NCBI RefSeq assembly: GCF_029891575.1
Contig: NZ_JARZHF010000008.1
Coordinates: 186,001 to 250,000 of the forward strand
Length of the DNA: 64,000 nt
Source of the DNA: Salipaludibacillus daqingensis
GTDB lineage: Bacteria > Bacillota > Bacilli > Bacillales > Salisediminibacteriaceae
Direction of reading: 5' to 3'
Below the pieces are notes generated by a model. It was not told the origin of the DNA, made no database searches, and was given only the letters and a program-made list of their open reading frames with translations. The position numbers and the translations under genes are program-made. Shown piece after piece: positions 17,120 through 25,582 of the stretch (positions are counted from its first letter, which is position 1; every line of letters starts with the position of its first letter).

Positions 17120-18805
17120 TCACATCTTCTCAGGAGCTTTTAAACCAAGTAACCTTAATCCTTCTTTTAATACAACCTTCACGGAATAAACGAGAGTTAA
17201 GCGGGCTTGTTTGTGAATTGGATCATCTAATACCCTAACAGCCCCATAATATTGATTGAATGCCCTTGATAATTCTACAACGTGCTTTGCAATTTGAGAT
17301 GGATCGTACGTATGAAACGATCGTTTAACGACTTCTGGGAAAGCCATAAGTTGAGTGACAACTGGCCAAGCAAGTTCATCATCTACTACCTCCACCTCAT
17401 CCGTTTTATTAAACTGACCTTTTACCAATAGAGATGATGCACGTGCGTGTGTATATTGTACGTAAGGTCCGGTCTCTCCTTCGAACCTGAGCATATCATC
17501 AAGGGAGAATTCAATATCGTGTTGCCGATGATGTTTTAAATCGTGAAAAATAATCGCTCCTGTTCCGACTTGCCGAGCGACGTTGTCTTTGTTTTCAAGA
17601 GAGGGATTCTTCTCATTAATATTTTTCAACGCAAGCGAAACCGCTTCTTGGATCACTTCATCTAGCAAGACAACTTTTCCTTTTCTCGTCGACATTTTCT
17701 TTCCATCCTTTAACATCATTCCAAAAGATATATGAGACATACCTTCGTACCAGTTATAGCCCATTTCTTTTAACACAGCAAAGAGTTGCTGAAAGTGCAG
17801 ACTTTGTTCATTGCCAACCACATAAAGAGATTTTGAAAAACCGTATGTTTCTTGTCTATACAATGCCGCTGCCAAGTCTCTTGTTGCATAAAGGGTGGAG
17901 CCATCTCGTTTCTTGATTAAACAAGGAGGCATACCTGCTAAAGGAACGACTTGTGCTCCTTCTGACTCTTCAAGAATTCCCTTTTCTTCCATGAGATCAA
18001 CGATTGGCTGCATTTTATCATTATAAAAAGCTTCCCCGTGATAAGAGTCGAATGTTATTCCTAGTTCTTCATAAATTTTTTCAAACTCACTTAGTGATTC
18101 TTCGCGAAACCACTTCCATAAGCCTAGCGCTTCTTCGTTTCCGTGCTCTAATTTCTTAAACCATTCACGCCCTTGGTCATTCAATGTAGAATTTTGCTCC
18201 GCTTCTTCATGAAATTGCACATACAGTTTCAAGAGCTCTTTTATAGGATCTTTCTTGACTTTCGCTTCATTTCCCCATAATCGATACGCAACAATCAACT
18301 TTCCAAACTGCGTCCCCCAGTCACCAATATGATTAATCTTCACCGTTTTGTATCCGCACTTCTCAGCGATTAAGGAAAGGGATTGACCAATAACCGTCGA
18401 GCGCAAATGCCCCATGGAAAAAGGCTTGGCGATGTTTGGTGATGAAAAATCGATTATCATCGTTTCAGCATTGCCAATATTGATACTCCCATAGTTCTCA
18501 TTGAGTTCTATGACGCCTGAAACCACTTCGTTCGCAACCATTTTCTTATTCAAAAACACATTGACATAGCCGCTTACAGCTTCGATTTTTTCAATGATAG
18601 GATCTTTTATTTTCCCAGCAAGTTCACAAGCAATATTTTGTGGTGACTTTCGAAACACCTTCGCTAATTCAAAACAAGGAAAAGCTAGATCTCCCATATC
18701 GGCATATTTCGGTTTTTCGAGCATAAGTAAGATCTTGCGACGCTCCAGTTCCCCCTGTAATTTTTCTTCTAGTCGTTTCGCTACTTCTTCTTTGACCTTC
18801 ATCAC
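17120..18805 (-). CDS. argS: Arginyl-tRNA synthetase
   Basis: Class I synthetase that charges tRNA-Arg. The 561-residue protein has the HIGH-type signature as SSPNIAKPFSMGHLRS near residue 125 and KMSTRKG near residue 370. It also has the N-terminal Arg-S add-on domain (1-110) and the C-terminal DALR anticodon-binding domain, starting near YVQYTHARASSLL (450). The HIGH motif reads SMGH, normal for ArgRS. The gene is preceded by a T-box leader, so expression should rise when tRNA-Arg is uncharged. MMK at the start gives two possible ATG codons; AAAGGAGG precedes both. It is the only gene of its transcript. Confidence 0.97.
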   Translation of the reverse strand: MMKVKEEVAKRLEEKLQGELERRKILLMLEKPKYADMGDLAFPCFELAKVFRKSPQNIACELAGKIKDPIIEKIEAVSGYVNVFLNKKMVANEVVSGVIELNENYGSINIGNAETMIIDFSSPNIAKPFSMGHLRSTVIGQSLSLIAEKCGYKTVKINHIGDWGTQFGKLIVAYRLWGNEAKVKKDPIKELLKLYVQFHEEAEQNSTLNDQGREWFKKLEHGNEEALGLWKWFREESLSEFEKIYEELGITFDSYHGEAFYNDKMQPIVDLMEEKGILEESEGAQVVPLAGMPPCLIKKRDGSTLYATRDLAAALYRQETYGFSKSLYVVGNEQSLHFQQLFAVLKEMGYNWYEGMSHISFGMMLKDGKKMSTRKGKVVLLDEVIQEAVSLALKNINEKNPSLENKDNVARQVGTGAIIFHDLKHHRQHDIEFSLDDMLRFEGETGPYVQYTHARASSLLVKGQFNKTDEVEVVDDELAWPVVTQLMAFPEVVKRSFHTYDPSQIAKHVVELSRAFNQYYGAVRVLDDPIHKQARLTLVYSVKVVLKEGLRLLGLKAPEKM

Positions 18806-18853
18806 TATTCCTCCTTTTGAAATTTCATTTACTTGGGCTGGAAATTGGAAAAC

Positions 18854-19132
18854 AAAAAACTCCCACCCCCTTCACGTTTGAAAGAGGCGAGAGTTTAAAA
18901 TCCCGCGGTACCACTCTAATTGCTCCTATTCATAAAATAAAAGCCACTTGGCGTTGATAACGAGGACCTCCCCGTCTTTCCCTATACTCGTTCAGAAAAG
19001 AATCTCCAAAGTGCGCTTCATGATAAGTTTGGCATCAGGCTCTCACCGTCCCTGACTCGCTTTCGTCCCACAAATCACTACTCTCTTTGTCATCGATGTT
19101 GTCTTTATTTTTAAATTTTAAACGAAAATATT
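18854..19132 (-). promoter_or_regulatory. T-box leader of argS, Arg (CGC) specifier
   Basis: On the minus strand the T-box sequence AGAGTGGTACCGCGG is at 18917-18903. A terminator stem ending in six T follows at 18896-18854. Stem I shows the AGAGAGTAGT segment near 19080 and the context GAAGCGCACTTTGGAG, whose in-frame CGC (19015-19013) is an arginine codon at the usual specifier place, followed by the usual A. This fits control of argS by uncharged tRNA-Arg through antitermination. The leader fills most of the 395-base gap 18806-19200. Confidence 0.92.
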
Positions 19133-19139
19133 ACTGTAA

Positions 19140-19167
19140 ATCATATCATGAATAGAATTAAAATCAA
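19140..19167 (-). promoter_or_regulatory. SigA promoter of the argS T-box transcript
   Basis: On the minus strand TTGATT and TATGAT with a 16-base spacer, directly upstream of the T-box leader. Confidence 0.65.
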
Positions 19168-19200
19168 TGCTAAAATCGGTGCATGATTAAAAAGCCCCAT

Positions 19201-20247
19201 TTATGCACTCCTCAGAACCAACTCATTTATTTCCATTAGCGTAAGTTTCGCCATACCCTCGATTACAATGTCAAAACGATGTGTCACGTCACTAATTTCA
19301 GCATTTATATAAATCGTCCGCCCACTTGTCATATTAGGCAACTGGTTTACTGGATAGACTTCGAGGCTTGTTCCAATAACAATAACTAAATCTGCTTTTT
19401 CTATAGCTTCAAGCGTCTTTGTCCACGCTTTTTGCGGCAGCATCTCACCAAAAAGAACAACATTGGGCCTTAGCTTTCCGTTGCACTGAAAACATGCCTC
19501 GTTTTCAACAAAAGCTATTTTCTCCGCTGGCATGTCACAATCATCACATCTTATTTTATCAATTGATCCATGCAGTTCATGGACGTTATTGCTCCCTGCC
19601 GCTGCATGCAGTCCGTCCACATTTTGCGTACCGATAACATCAATAAGATTGAGTTGTTCCCACGAAGCCAAAACACGGTGACCTTCATGGGGATCAATGT
19701 CTTTCAACGCTTCGATTCTTCTTGCGTAAAACTCTTGAAACAACGGATAATTTCCTGCTAACGCTTCAGTCGTTGCAACCGTTCTAGGGTCGATTTGCTT
19801 CCACCATCCTGACGAAGATCTAAAGTCAGGAATGTTCGATTCCGTCGACATGCCCGCTCCTGTTAAAACAACCGTTGAACCCGCTGTTTGAATCCAGTTC
19901 GCAGCAAATACGATATTTGAATTCACGTCGGGAAAGCAACGGTCTGCCCAAGCCATAAACGTATCTTTATGATGAATCGATGTGGTGAGAACTTCTTTGG
20001 CAACATGTGCTCTCAATCGCTCATCGATATATATTGGGTAGAGCTCTAACCAAGAATAATCATCCAGCAAGGAGAGTGCATTTTCCCATCCCTTTACACT
20101 TCCGACAGCAGTGATGCTCTCTTCATTATCTACTAATGTTCTTGAAAACTCCCAAATTCCTTCCATCGTTTCTTTTCCGTATAAATGAACGTCTCCTTCT
20201 TCTGCGCCAATAGTTAACAAAGTTTCCCAACCTTGATTCGCTTCCAT
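19201..20247 (-). CDS. Sir2-type NAD-dependent deacylase with extra N-terminal domain
   Basis: The 348-residue protein has a full sirtuin core from about residue 115: GAGMSTESNIPDFRSS, TQNVDGLHAAAG, catalytic His226 in HELHGS, four zinc cysteines (234, 237, 252, 255) and GTSLEVYPVNQLP. Such enzymes remove acetyl or other acyl groups from lysine using NAD. Bacterial sirtuins are usually about 245 residues; here about 110 residues precede the core. That part (with GDVHLYGKETMEGIWEFSR and SWLELYPIYIDERL) is rich in Trp, Glu and Asp and I cannot assign it. AAAGGAGA precedes the ATG. Neighbours on both sides have their own signals, so it is transcribed alone. Confidence 0.88.
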   Translation of the reverse strand: MEANQGWETLLTIGAEEGDVHLYGKETMEGIWEFSRTLVDNEESITAVGSVKGWENALSLLDDYSWLELYPIYIDERLRAHVAKEVLTTSIHHKDTFMAWADRCFPDVNSNIVFAANWIQTAGSTVVLTGAGMSTESNIPDFRSSSGWWKQIDPRTVATTEALAGNYPLFQEFYARRIEALKDIDPHEGHRVLASWEQLNLIDVIGTQNVDGLHAAAGSNNVHELHGSIDKIRCDDCDMPAEKIAFVENEACFQCNGKLRPNVVLFGEMLPQKAWTKTLEAIEKADLVIVIGTSLEVYPVNQLPNMTSGRTIYINAEISDVTHRFDIVIEGMAKLTLMEINELVLRSA

Positions 20248-20413
20248 TGAGAATCTCTCCTTTAATCAATATCCCCCTTCATTTTAGCATGAGGACTCAC
20301 TTCAATAATTTATATCGTGTTTCGCTTTGATTTGAACGTCTTCTTTCATCTTCGTATTCGTTCTCAAAAGTTATATAGTTAAATTAAATCGTTGCAAAGC
20401 AGCCTATTAAATT

Positions 20414-20459
20414 AAAAACACAGACGTAACACTTGTCATCGTGTTACGTCTGTGTTTTT
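20414..20459 (-). terminator. Terminator of desK-desR
   Basis: A perfect 19-pair stem (AAAACACAGACGTAACAC and complement) with an 8-base loop, 7 bases after the desR stop, followed by a mixed A/T run on the minus strand. Confidence 0.85.
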
Positions 20460-20465
20460 TGTTTC

Positions 20466-21068
20466 TTAATTAGACCAGCCTTTTTCTTTGTAAACGGTAA
20501 TGGCTTCTATTCGATTATTTACTTCAAGTTTTTCAAGAATAGAAGAAATATAATTTCGGACTGTCCCATTTGTAAGATAAAGTTGATCAGCAATTTCCTT
20601 TGTGCTCTTACCTTCTGCCATTAACTTAAGAACTTCATTCTCGCGATCAGTTAGTGGGTTTTGTGGACTATAAAACTCGTCGACAAGCTCTGGGGCATAT
20701 ATACGTCGACCGTTCATCACGCTTCGAATCGCACTTGCAAGTTCTTCGCTCGGACTATCCTTCAGCATATACGCATTGACCCCCGCTTTCACGGCTCGCT
20801 GAAAATACCCTGATCGAGCAAACGTCGTTAAGATCATAAACTTACAGTCCACTTTCCCCTTTAATTCTTCAGCTGCGTCAAGCCCACTTTTCTTCGGCAT
20901 TTCAATATCCATAATACAAACATCTGGCTTGTATTCATGAACCATCGCTACTGCATCTTCGCCATTACATACGCTTCCGACGACAGTCATATCCTCCTCT
21001 AAATCAAGGAGTGCAGCCAGCGCTCCTAACAGCATCTTTTGATCCTCTGCAATGACAATTCGAATCAT
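20466..21068 (-). CDS. desR: Response regulator DesR (NarL/LuxR type)
   Basis: The 200-residue regulator has a receiver domain (1-120) with phospho-acceptor Asp54 in CIMDIEMP and Lys104 region MLKDSPSEEL. A LuxR-type helix-turn-helix follows (135-195), with LTDRENEVLKLMAEGKSTKEIADQL in part. In Bacillus subtilis DesR, when phosphorylated by DesK in the cold, switches on the des desaturase gene. Gene order des-desK-desR and the Asp54 position agree with this. It overlaps desK by 4 bases (ATGA), so translation is coupled. A long hairpin ends the transcript. Confidence 0.93.
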   Translation of the reverse strand: MIRIVIAEDQKMLLGALAALLDLEEDMTVVGSVCNGEDAVAMVHEYKPDVCIMDIEMPKKSGLDAAEELKGKVDCKFMILTTFARSGYFQRAVKAGVNAYMLKDSPSEELASAIRSVMNGRRIYAPELVDEFYSPQNPLTDRENEVLKLMAEGKSTKEIADQLYLTNGTVRNYISSILEKLEVNNRIEAITVYKEKGWSN

Positions 21069-22201
21069 CGTTCGTTCCTCCCGCTCTCTTTCTGATAGTC
21101 GTCAGGGACGTTAATAACAAGAGTCGTTCCATTCTCATCAACTATATCTAAGTTTCCATTTACAAATTCCAAACGTTCTTTCATTCCTTGAAGCCCACTC
21201 TTTTTTGCACGACCTTTCGCTACATTCATCCCGACACCATTGTCATGAATTTTCACAGCCAACGCTGTTTCAGACGGTTCAATAATGATCGAACAAGAGG
21301 AGGCTCCGCTATGTTTTACCACGTTCGTAACCGCTTCTTTGACACACATACTGACAACATTTTCAGCTATAAGCGATGTATTCGGTAATTGAAGTGGTCC
21401 TTGTATCGTCAAATTAATATTTGCTGCTTGTAAAATTTGCTCCACCCGCTGCATCTCATCTTCTAGTTTTGTACCACGCATTTCTGTAACTAGTTCTCGT
21501 ACTTCCTGTAAAGCTGTTCTCGCTGTAATTTGCACATCTTTTATTTCTGATCTAGCTTTATCTGGGTTTTTACTTATGAGTTTTCCTGCCAGGTCACTTT
21601 TTAAACCAATCAATGAAAGCTTCTGACCAAGCGTATCATGCAAATCTCGGGAGATTCGTTGCCGCTCTTCTAATTTTACTAACTCAGATATTCGTTTATT
21701 TGCATCCTCTAACTGGCCTTGAAGCTTTTCTTCTTTATTTTTGTTATATGTGCTGACTGGGAGTAAAATCACGGCAATAATACTTAAGAAAACAAATGGG
21801 AGCTGAGTAATAAATACACTATGATTGAGAAAACCGTAATAACTCGTGGCAAATGTATTGATCAGTAAAATAATATAGAGTGTCAAAAAAGCTGACCAAC
21901 TTCGAAGTGTGCCGATGAAGAAAGCTAAAAATAGAAAGAAATAAATATACCCAAACAGTAAGCTCATTGCAGTTGATATAGCTATTTGCATGATCGCACC
22001 TAGGTAGACAAGCCACCCTTTTGAGGCAAATGAAAGGACATAACAGAGAAAATATCCAATAACCATCGCAACGCCTACTACGATTTCCGATGTCGAGGAG
22101 TCTTGCACGATAAAATAAAAAGGGAGGATGTAGAACACTACCCACACATATGGGCTAAGCCCTGTGTTTTTCCGAACTTTCCAATTCCATTTTTTCACCA
22201 T
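21065..22201 (-). CDS. desK: Sensor histidine kinase DesK (membrane thickness/fluidity)
   Basis: The 378-residue kinase has four to five N-terminal membrane helices (to about residue 150), a coiled linker and a HisKA_3 domain with RQRISRDLHDTLGQKL. It ends in an HATPase domain with NVVKHSGAS and DNGVGM. With the ATG at 22201 the phospho-histidine is residue 188, the number known for B. subtilis DesK. This and AGGGTGG 6 bases upstream favour that start over the GTG at 22210. DesK senses membrane order and acts as kinase in the cold and as phosphatase when warm. A terminator-like hairpin stands between des and desK, with TTGACG in its far arm as a possible -35 box. Confidence 0.92.
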   Translation of the reverse strand: MVKKWNWKVRKNTGLSPYVWVVFYILPFYFIVQDSSTSEIVVGVAMVIGYFLCYVLSFASKGWLVYLGAIMQIAISTAMSLLFGYIYFFLFLAFFIGTLRSWSAFLTLYIILLINTFATSYYGFLNHSVFITQLPFVFLSIIAVILLPVSTYNKNKEEKLQGQLEDANKRISELVKLEERQRISRDLHDTLGQKLSLIGLKSDLAGKLISKNPDKARSEIKDVQITARTALQEVRELVTEMRGTKLEDEMQRVEQILQAANINLTIQGPLQLPNTSLIAENVVSMCVKEAVTNVVKHSGASSCSIIIEPSETALAVKIHDNGVGMNVAKGRAKKSGLQGMKERLEFVNGNLDIVDENGTTLVINVPDDYQKESGRNER

Positions 22202-22263
22202 TTTATCCACCCTCGTTTCTTCGCACTGCTATGCATGTATTATGTATTGTAGCATAAAGTGAA

Positions 22264-22305
22264 ACGTCAATCAGTCAGAGCCCTGTGGCCCCAAATGATT
22301 GACGT
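22264..22305 (-). terminator. Hairpin between des and desK
   Basis: ACGTCAATCA pairs with TGATTGACGT around a 22-base loop; on the minus strand it is followed by TTTC only. It may partly end the des transcript and so keep kinase and regulator levels independent of des. Confidence 0.6.
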
Positions 22306-22323
22306 CCTTATATACTCACTATA

Positions 22324-23391
22324 TTAGTTTGTTTTTCTCAACAATTCTGGTTCTGAGTCTGCGTCCTTCTTTTTTACAAAAGCAATGGCCTCTGAACGAG
22401 TGCTTTTTTTCGCTTGTTTAAACGAGACGAATTTTTTTGCATCTTCATCCCATAATCTGTAGGCAAGTGATTTGAAACTAGATTTAATCGTTATTGTCGT
22501 TGCTTTTTGTAATGGAGGAGCTGCTTCGTGTGCTTTTTCCAAATGGTAGTTCGGTACTCTTGGACTTAAATGGTGCACATGGTGAAAACCGATGTTTCCT
22601 GTGATCCATTGTAGTACTTTAGGAAGTTTATAATAAGAGCTTCCTTCTACCGCTGCTTGAACATAACTCCACTCGTCATCATGTTCGAAATAAGAATCTT
22701 CAAATTGATGTTGCACATAAAATAACCAAATTCCAAGCATCCCAGACACAATAAGTACTGGAAGTTGCATCATTAAAAATGCTTGCCAACCGATAGCTAA
22801 AATTAACACCGTATAAAGGCCAACAATAGAAATATTCGTCACATGTGTGTTAATTTTTTCTTTTCGTCTAGCTTCTTTTCTGTTCATTCGATATTCAATC
22901 ATAAACACAGCAATTGGTCCAATTCCTAACATCATGATTGGATTTCGATAAATACGATACTTTAATTTCGTCCATTTCGAAGCTTCATTATATTCTTTTA
23001 CAGTTAAGAGCCACATATCTCCTGTACCGCGTTTATCTAAGTTACTGCTCGTTGCATGATGCGTGTTATGACTATTTTTCCACTGCTCATAAGGAACAAG
23101 TGTTAATACGCCAGTAATTGTGCCTAATATATTATTCGCTCTTCTACTTTTGAAAAACGATTGATGACAACAATCATGAAAAATAATAAACGTTCGTACT
23201 AAAAATCCTGCCGTCACAATTAAAATTGGTAAGGTCACCCAATAGGAAATCGATAACGTTAAATATCCGATATACCAAAGGACGATGAGTGGGACGATTG
23301 TATTTAAAATTTGTTTTATGCTAGCACTATGATCTGTTTTTGCAAATGGTGCAACTTCTTTTTTTAGTTGGGCAATGTTTTCGTTGCTCAT
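22324..23391 (-). CDS. des: Membrane fatty acid (acyl-lipid) desaturase
   Basis: A 355-residue integral membrane di-iron desaturase with about five hydrophobic helices. It has all three histidine boxes: HDCCH at 72-76, HNTHH at 108-112 and HVHHL in the last third. It puts a cis double bond in acyl chains of membrane lipids, raising fluidity at low temperature; in B. subtilis the product is the delta-5 enzyme. GAGGAGG lies upstream of the ATG. The palindrome at 23495-23514 is well placed for DesR. Downstream desK-desR complete the known regulatory loop. Confidence 0.94.
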   Translation of the reverse strand: MSNENIAQLKKEVAPFAKTDHSASIKQILNTIVPLIVLWYIGYLTLSISYWVTLPILIVTAGFLVRTFIIFHDCCHQSFFKSRRANNILGTITGVLTLVPYEQWKNSHNTHHATSSNLDKRGTGDMWLLTVKEYNEASKWTKLKYRIYRNPIMMLGIGPIAVFMIEYRMNRKEARRKEKINTHVTNISIVGLYTVLILAIGWQAFLMMQLPVLIVSGMLGIWLFYVQHQFEDSYFEHDDEWSYVQAAVEGSSYYKLPKVLQWITGNIGFHHVHHLSPRVPNYHLEKAHEAAPPLQKATTITIKSSFKSLAYRLWDEDAKKFVSFKQAKKSTRSEAIAFVKKKDADSEPELLRKTN

Positions 23392-23445
23392 GACAACTTA
23401 CCTCCTCATAATCTTTCGTCACATACGCGACTGATCTTCTCCTTA

Positions 23446-23474
23446 AGAATAATAAAAATAGAAGGTAACTTTAA
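23446..23474 (-). promoter_or_regulatory. Candidate promoter of des
   Basis: On the minus strand TTAAAG and TATTCT with a 17-base spacer. Both boxes are weak, as expected for an activator-dependent promoter. The DesR-like palindrome would be centred about 65 bases before the start. Confidence 0.4.
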
Positions 23475-23494
23475 GTCATAAACGTCAAAACCTT

Positions 23495-23514
23495 TATATG
23501 ACATATGTCATATA
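23495..23514. promoter_or_regulatory. 20-base palindrome upstream of des, probable DesR operator
   Basis: TATATGACATATGTCATATA is a perfect palindrome. A further TGAC-containing half-site (TTGACGTTTATGAC) lies 10 bases nearer to des. The position fits the known DesR-binding region of the B. subtilis des promoter. The rest of the 394-base gap to ferritin (23515-23785) shows no gene. Confidence 0.6.
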
Positions 23515-23732
23515 GGCACAGTGTTAATGGAAAGAAATGCTTGTTGTTGAATTGTTTTTGGAAATGGAAAGCTTACAGAACGGCGTGAAGGGATTGGAGT
23601 GCGTGGGCTACGGAAATTAGGAATAGCGCAGGGAATCTAGCATCCATTCCTCACTTTTTTGGCTCCAAGGGGTGCTAGCTGATTCTATTTAATATCGAAG
23701 ACTCAAATGAGTTCATGACATTCCCTTTCACT

Positions 23733-23760
23733 AAAACAAACGAAGGGCGCCTAAGCACCC
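23733..23760 (-). terminator. Terminator of the ferritin gene
   Basis: GGGTGC pairs with GCGCCC over a TTAG loop on the minus strand, followed by TTCGTTTGTTTT. Confidence 0.6.
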
Positions 23761-23785
23761 TCCGATTGTTATCTATTATTAAATC

Positions 23786-24292
23786 TTAATTTTCGTTAGC
23801 GTCAAATGAACGTTTTCCGAGCTCCGCTTCTAACATATAAAAGGCGTTGCTATCATTTTCAATTCTCTCTAGCTTCTGAATCAAGTTATCGAACGTTGCT
23901 TCTTCTTCCACTTGTTCTTCAATAAACCAGTTCAAAAATGTCATCGTTGCGTGTTCACGCTGATCCATAGCCATGTCGGCAAGTTTATAAATTCGCCGTG
24001 TTACTTCTTTTTCATGCTTTAATGATTTCTCAAATGAGTCTAATACGGAATTAAATTCATTGTTTGGTGTTGGCATGTTCGTTACCGTAGCTCTTTCACC
24101 CAAATCATTAATGAAGTTATAAAATTTCATTCCATGAAAGCGTTCCTCTTCTGCCTGTGCAAGAAAAAAAGTCGCAAAACCATCGAAACCTTCAGCTGAA
24201 CAATAAGCTGCTGTAGCAAGATAGGCGTGTGCAGAATAAAATTCATAATTCATTTGATCATTTAATCCTTCAACTAATTCTTTTGTAATCAT
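23786..24292 (-). CDS. Non-haem ferritin (iron storage)
   Basis: The 168-residue protein forms the four-helix ferritin fold and should oxidise Fe2+ and store iron in a 24-mer shell. Ferroxidase ligands are visible: NYEFYSAHAY (Glu), EEERFHGMKF (Glu and His) and IEEQVEEEATF (Gln and Glu). I set the start at the ATG at 24292 because it aligns with the family start (MITKELVEGLNDQMNYEF); a GTG three codons earlier has AAAGG close by and cannot be excluded. A TTGAAA-TATATC promoter stands just upstream and a terminator follows. No PerR or Fur box was recognised with certainty. Confidence 0.94.
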   Translation of the reverse strand: MITKELVEGLNDQMNYEFYSAHAYLATAAYCSAEGFDGFATFFLAQAEEERFHGMKFYNFINDLGERATVTNMPTPNNEFNSVLDSFEKSLKHEKEVTRRIYKLADMAMDQREHATMTFLNWFIEEQVEEEATFDNLIQKLERIENDSNAFYMLEAELGKRSFDANEN

Positions 24293-24313
24293 GTGTTTCA
24301 CCTGTCCTTTACT

Positions 24314-24342
24314 GATATATGATGATATGATTCTACTTTCAA
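24314..24342 (-). promoter_or_regulatory. Promoter of the ferritin gene
   Basis: On the minus strand TTGAAA and TATATC with a 17-base spacer, giving a leader of only about 16 bases, which still holds AAAGGA. Confidence 0.55.
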
Positions 24343-24465
24343 GGCTAGCATAAGCGCTAGGGAATAGCCATGGCTAAAGCCGTCTGGATTTGTCGATTAT
24401 GAGAAGTTACCCAAATACTAAGTAATGAACAACGATATTTGATATAAAATGATTACATTCTCCCT

Positions 24466-25257
24466 TTACAACTTGTAAAGATCAACTCGTCTATCTGTAA
24501 ATATTGGGATTGTTTTTCTCACTTTATCAACTTCATCAACATCAATTTCTCCATAAAGTGTTGTCGCTTCGTTCCCCGCTTCAGCAATCACTTCTCCCCA
24601 AGGACTGACGATGATGGAATGCCCGCCAAATTCATTGTTAGGATCAGATCCAATTCGGTTACAGGCAACAACGTAACACTGATTTTCAATTGCACGACTT
24701 ATTAAAAGAGCCCGCCAATGATCGATCCGTGGTTTCGGCCATTCTGCTACAACAAATAATACCTTTGTATTATCAAGCATATGCGTTCGAATCCACTCAG
24801 GGAAACGAATATCATAACAAATAACCCCGGCGCACTTGTTATGATCTAGTTGAAAAAGACCGTCGTCATTTCCTTGTACTAAATACTTCTCTTCATTCAT
24901 GAGACGAAATAAATGTGCTTTGCTATATTGTTTCTCAAGTTTTCCATTACGATCAATAACAAGCATTGTGTTCGTCAATCCAGCAGCTGACTTTTTCGCA
25001 ACGGAACCAGCTACTAAATTTACATGATATTTTTTTGCTAGTTCAGAAAGAAAAGAGATACTTTTTTCCGCTTCTACATCTGCAATTTCATCGAAGGAAG
25101 CTAAGTCATACCCCGTTGACCATAATTCTGGTAATACAATGACATCTGTTTCTCCTTCGCTTGCTGCCTCATGAATCTTCTCTTCCACAAACTCAAAGTT
25201 CGTTTTAGGTTCACCAAATGCAATATCCATTTGAACCAATGCCACATTTAAACGCAC
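24466..25257 (-). CDS. mtnU: Carbon-nitrogen hydrolase, MtnU/omega-amidase type
   Basis: A 263-residue nitrilase-superfamily enzyme with the full Glu-Lys-Cys triad: VIVLPELWSTGY, YSKAHLFR and GVICYDIRFPEW. Together with the divergent aminotransferase mtnE next door this is the B. subtilis ykrU-ykrV pair of the methionine salvage pathway. There the amidase is thought to hydrolyse alpha-ketoglutaramate left by a glutamine-dependent transaminase. The start is uncertain: GTG at 25266 sits directly on AAAGGAA, so I prefer the GTG at 25257 with that site 8 bases upstream. No SAM riboswitch was seen between the two genes. Confidence 0.85.
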   Translation of the reverse strand: MRLNVALVQMDIAFGEPKTNFEFVEEKIHEAASEGETDVIVLPELWSTGYDLASFDEIADVEAEKSISFLSELAKKYHVNLVAGSVAKKSAAGLTNTMLVIDRNGKLEKQYSKAHLFRLMNEEKYLVQGNDDGLFQLDHNKCAGVICYDIRFPEWIRTHMLDNTKVLFVVAEWPKPRIDHWRALLISRAIENQCYVVACNRIGSDPNNEFGGHSIIVSPWGEVIAEAGNEATTLYGEIDVDEVDKVRKTIPIFTDRRVDLYKL

Positions 25258-25582
25258 GATAGTCACTTCCTTTGCATCTTTTTAGAAAATTTACTTCTTT
25301 GAACTATACTCACTTCACTTACACGACCGATTCTTTTCTCTTCCTTCCATTCCACATTCCCTGTAATCCGGAAAAGACAAACTACTGATTAATTATCCAT
25401 ACTTTCTCTTCCCTATTTACATACGTCTTCTTCTATTTTACATCATCTTCCTAGCATAAGTGCACAACAGCCATTATAGTATTCTAAAAGTGATAACAAA
25501 TCTTTACAAAGCCATTTTATGAGTCTACCATTAATTACAATATACAATACGGACTATAGGAAAATGGAGGTGTGATCCATTC
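25258..25582. other. Divergent intergenic region mtnU/mtnE
   Basis: The 325 bases are strongly pyrimidine-rich on the plus strand and contain no frame with a start site. I looked for the S-box found before methionine salvage genes in B. subtilis and did not find it. Promoters for both genes must lie here, but I could not fix them. Confidence 0.5.

Noticed and set aside
25258-25582. SAM riboswitch (S-box) expected between mtnU and mtnE
   Set aside because: Searched for because B. subtilis uses it with methionine salvage genes; none of its conserved segments is present.
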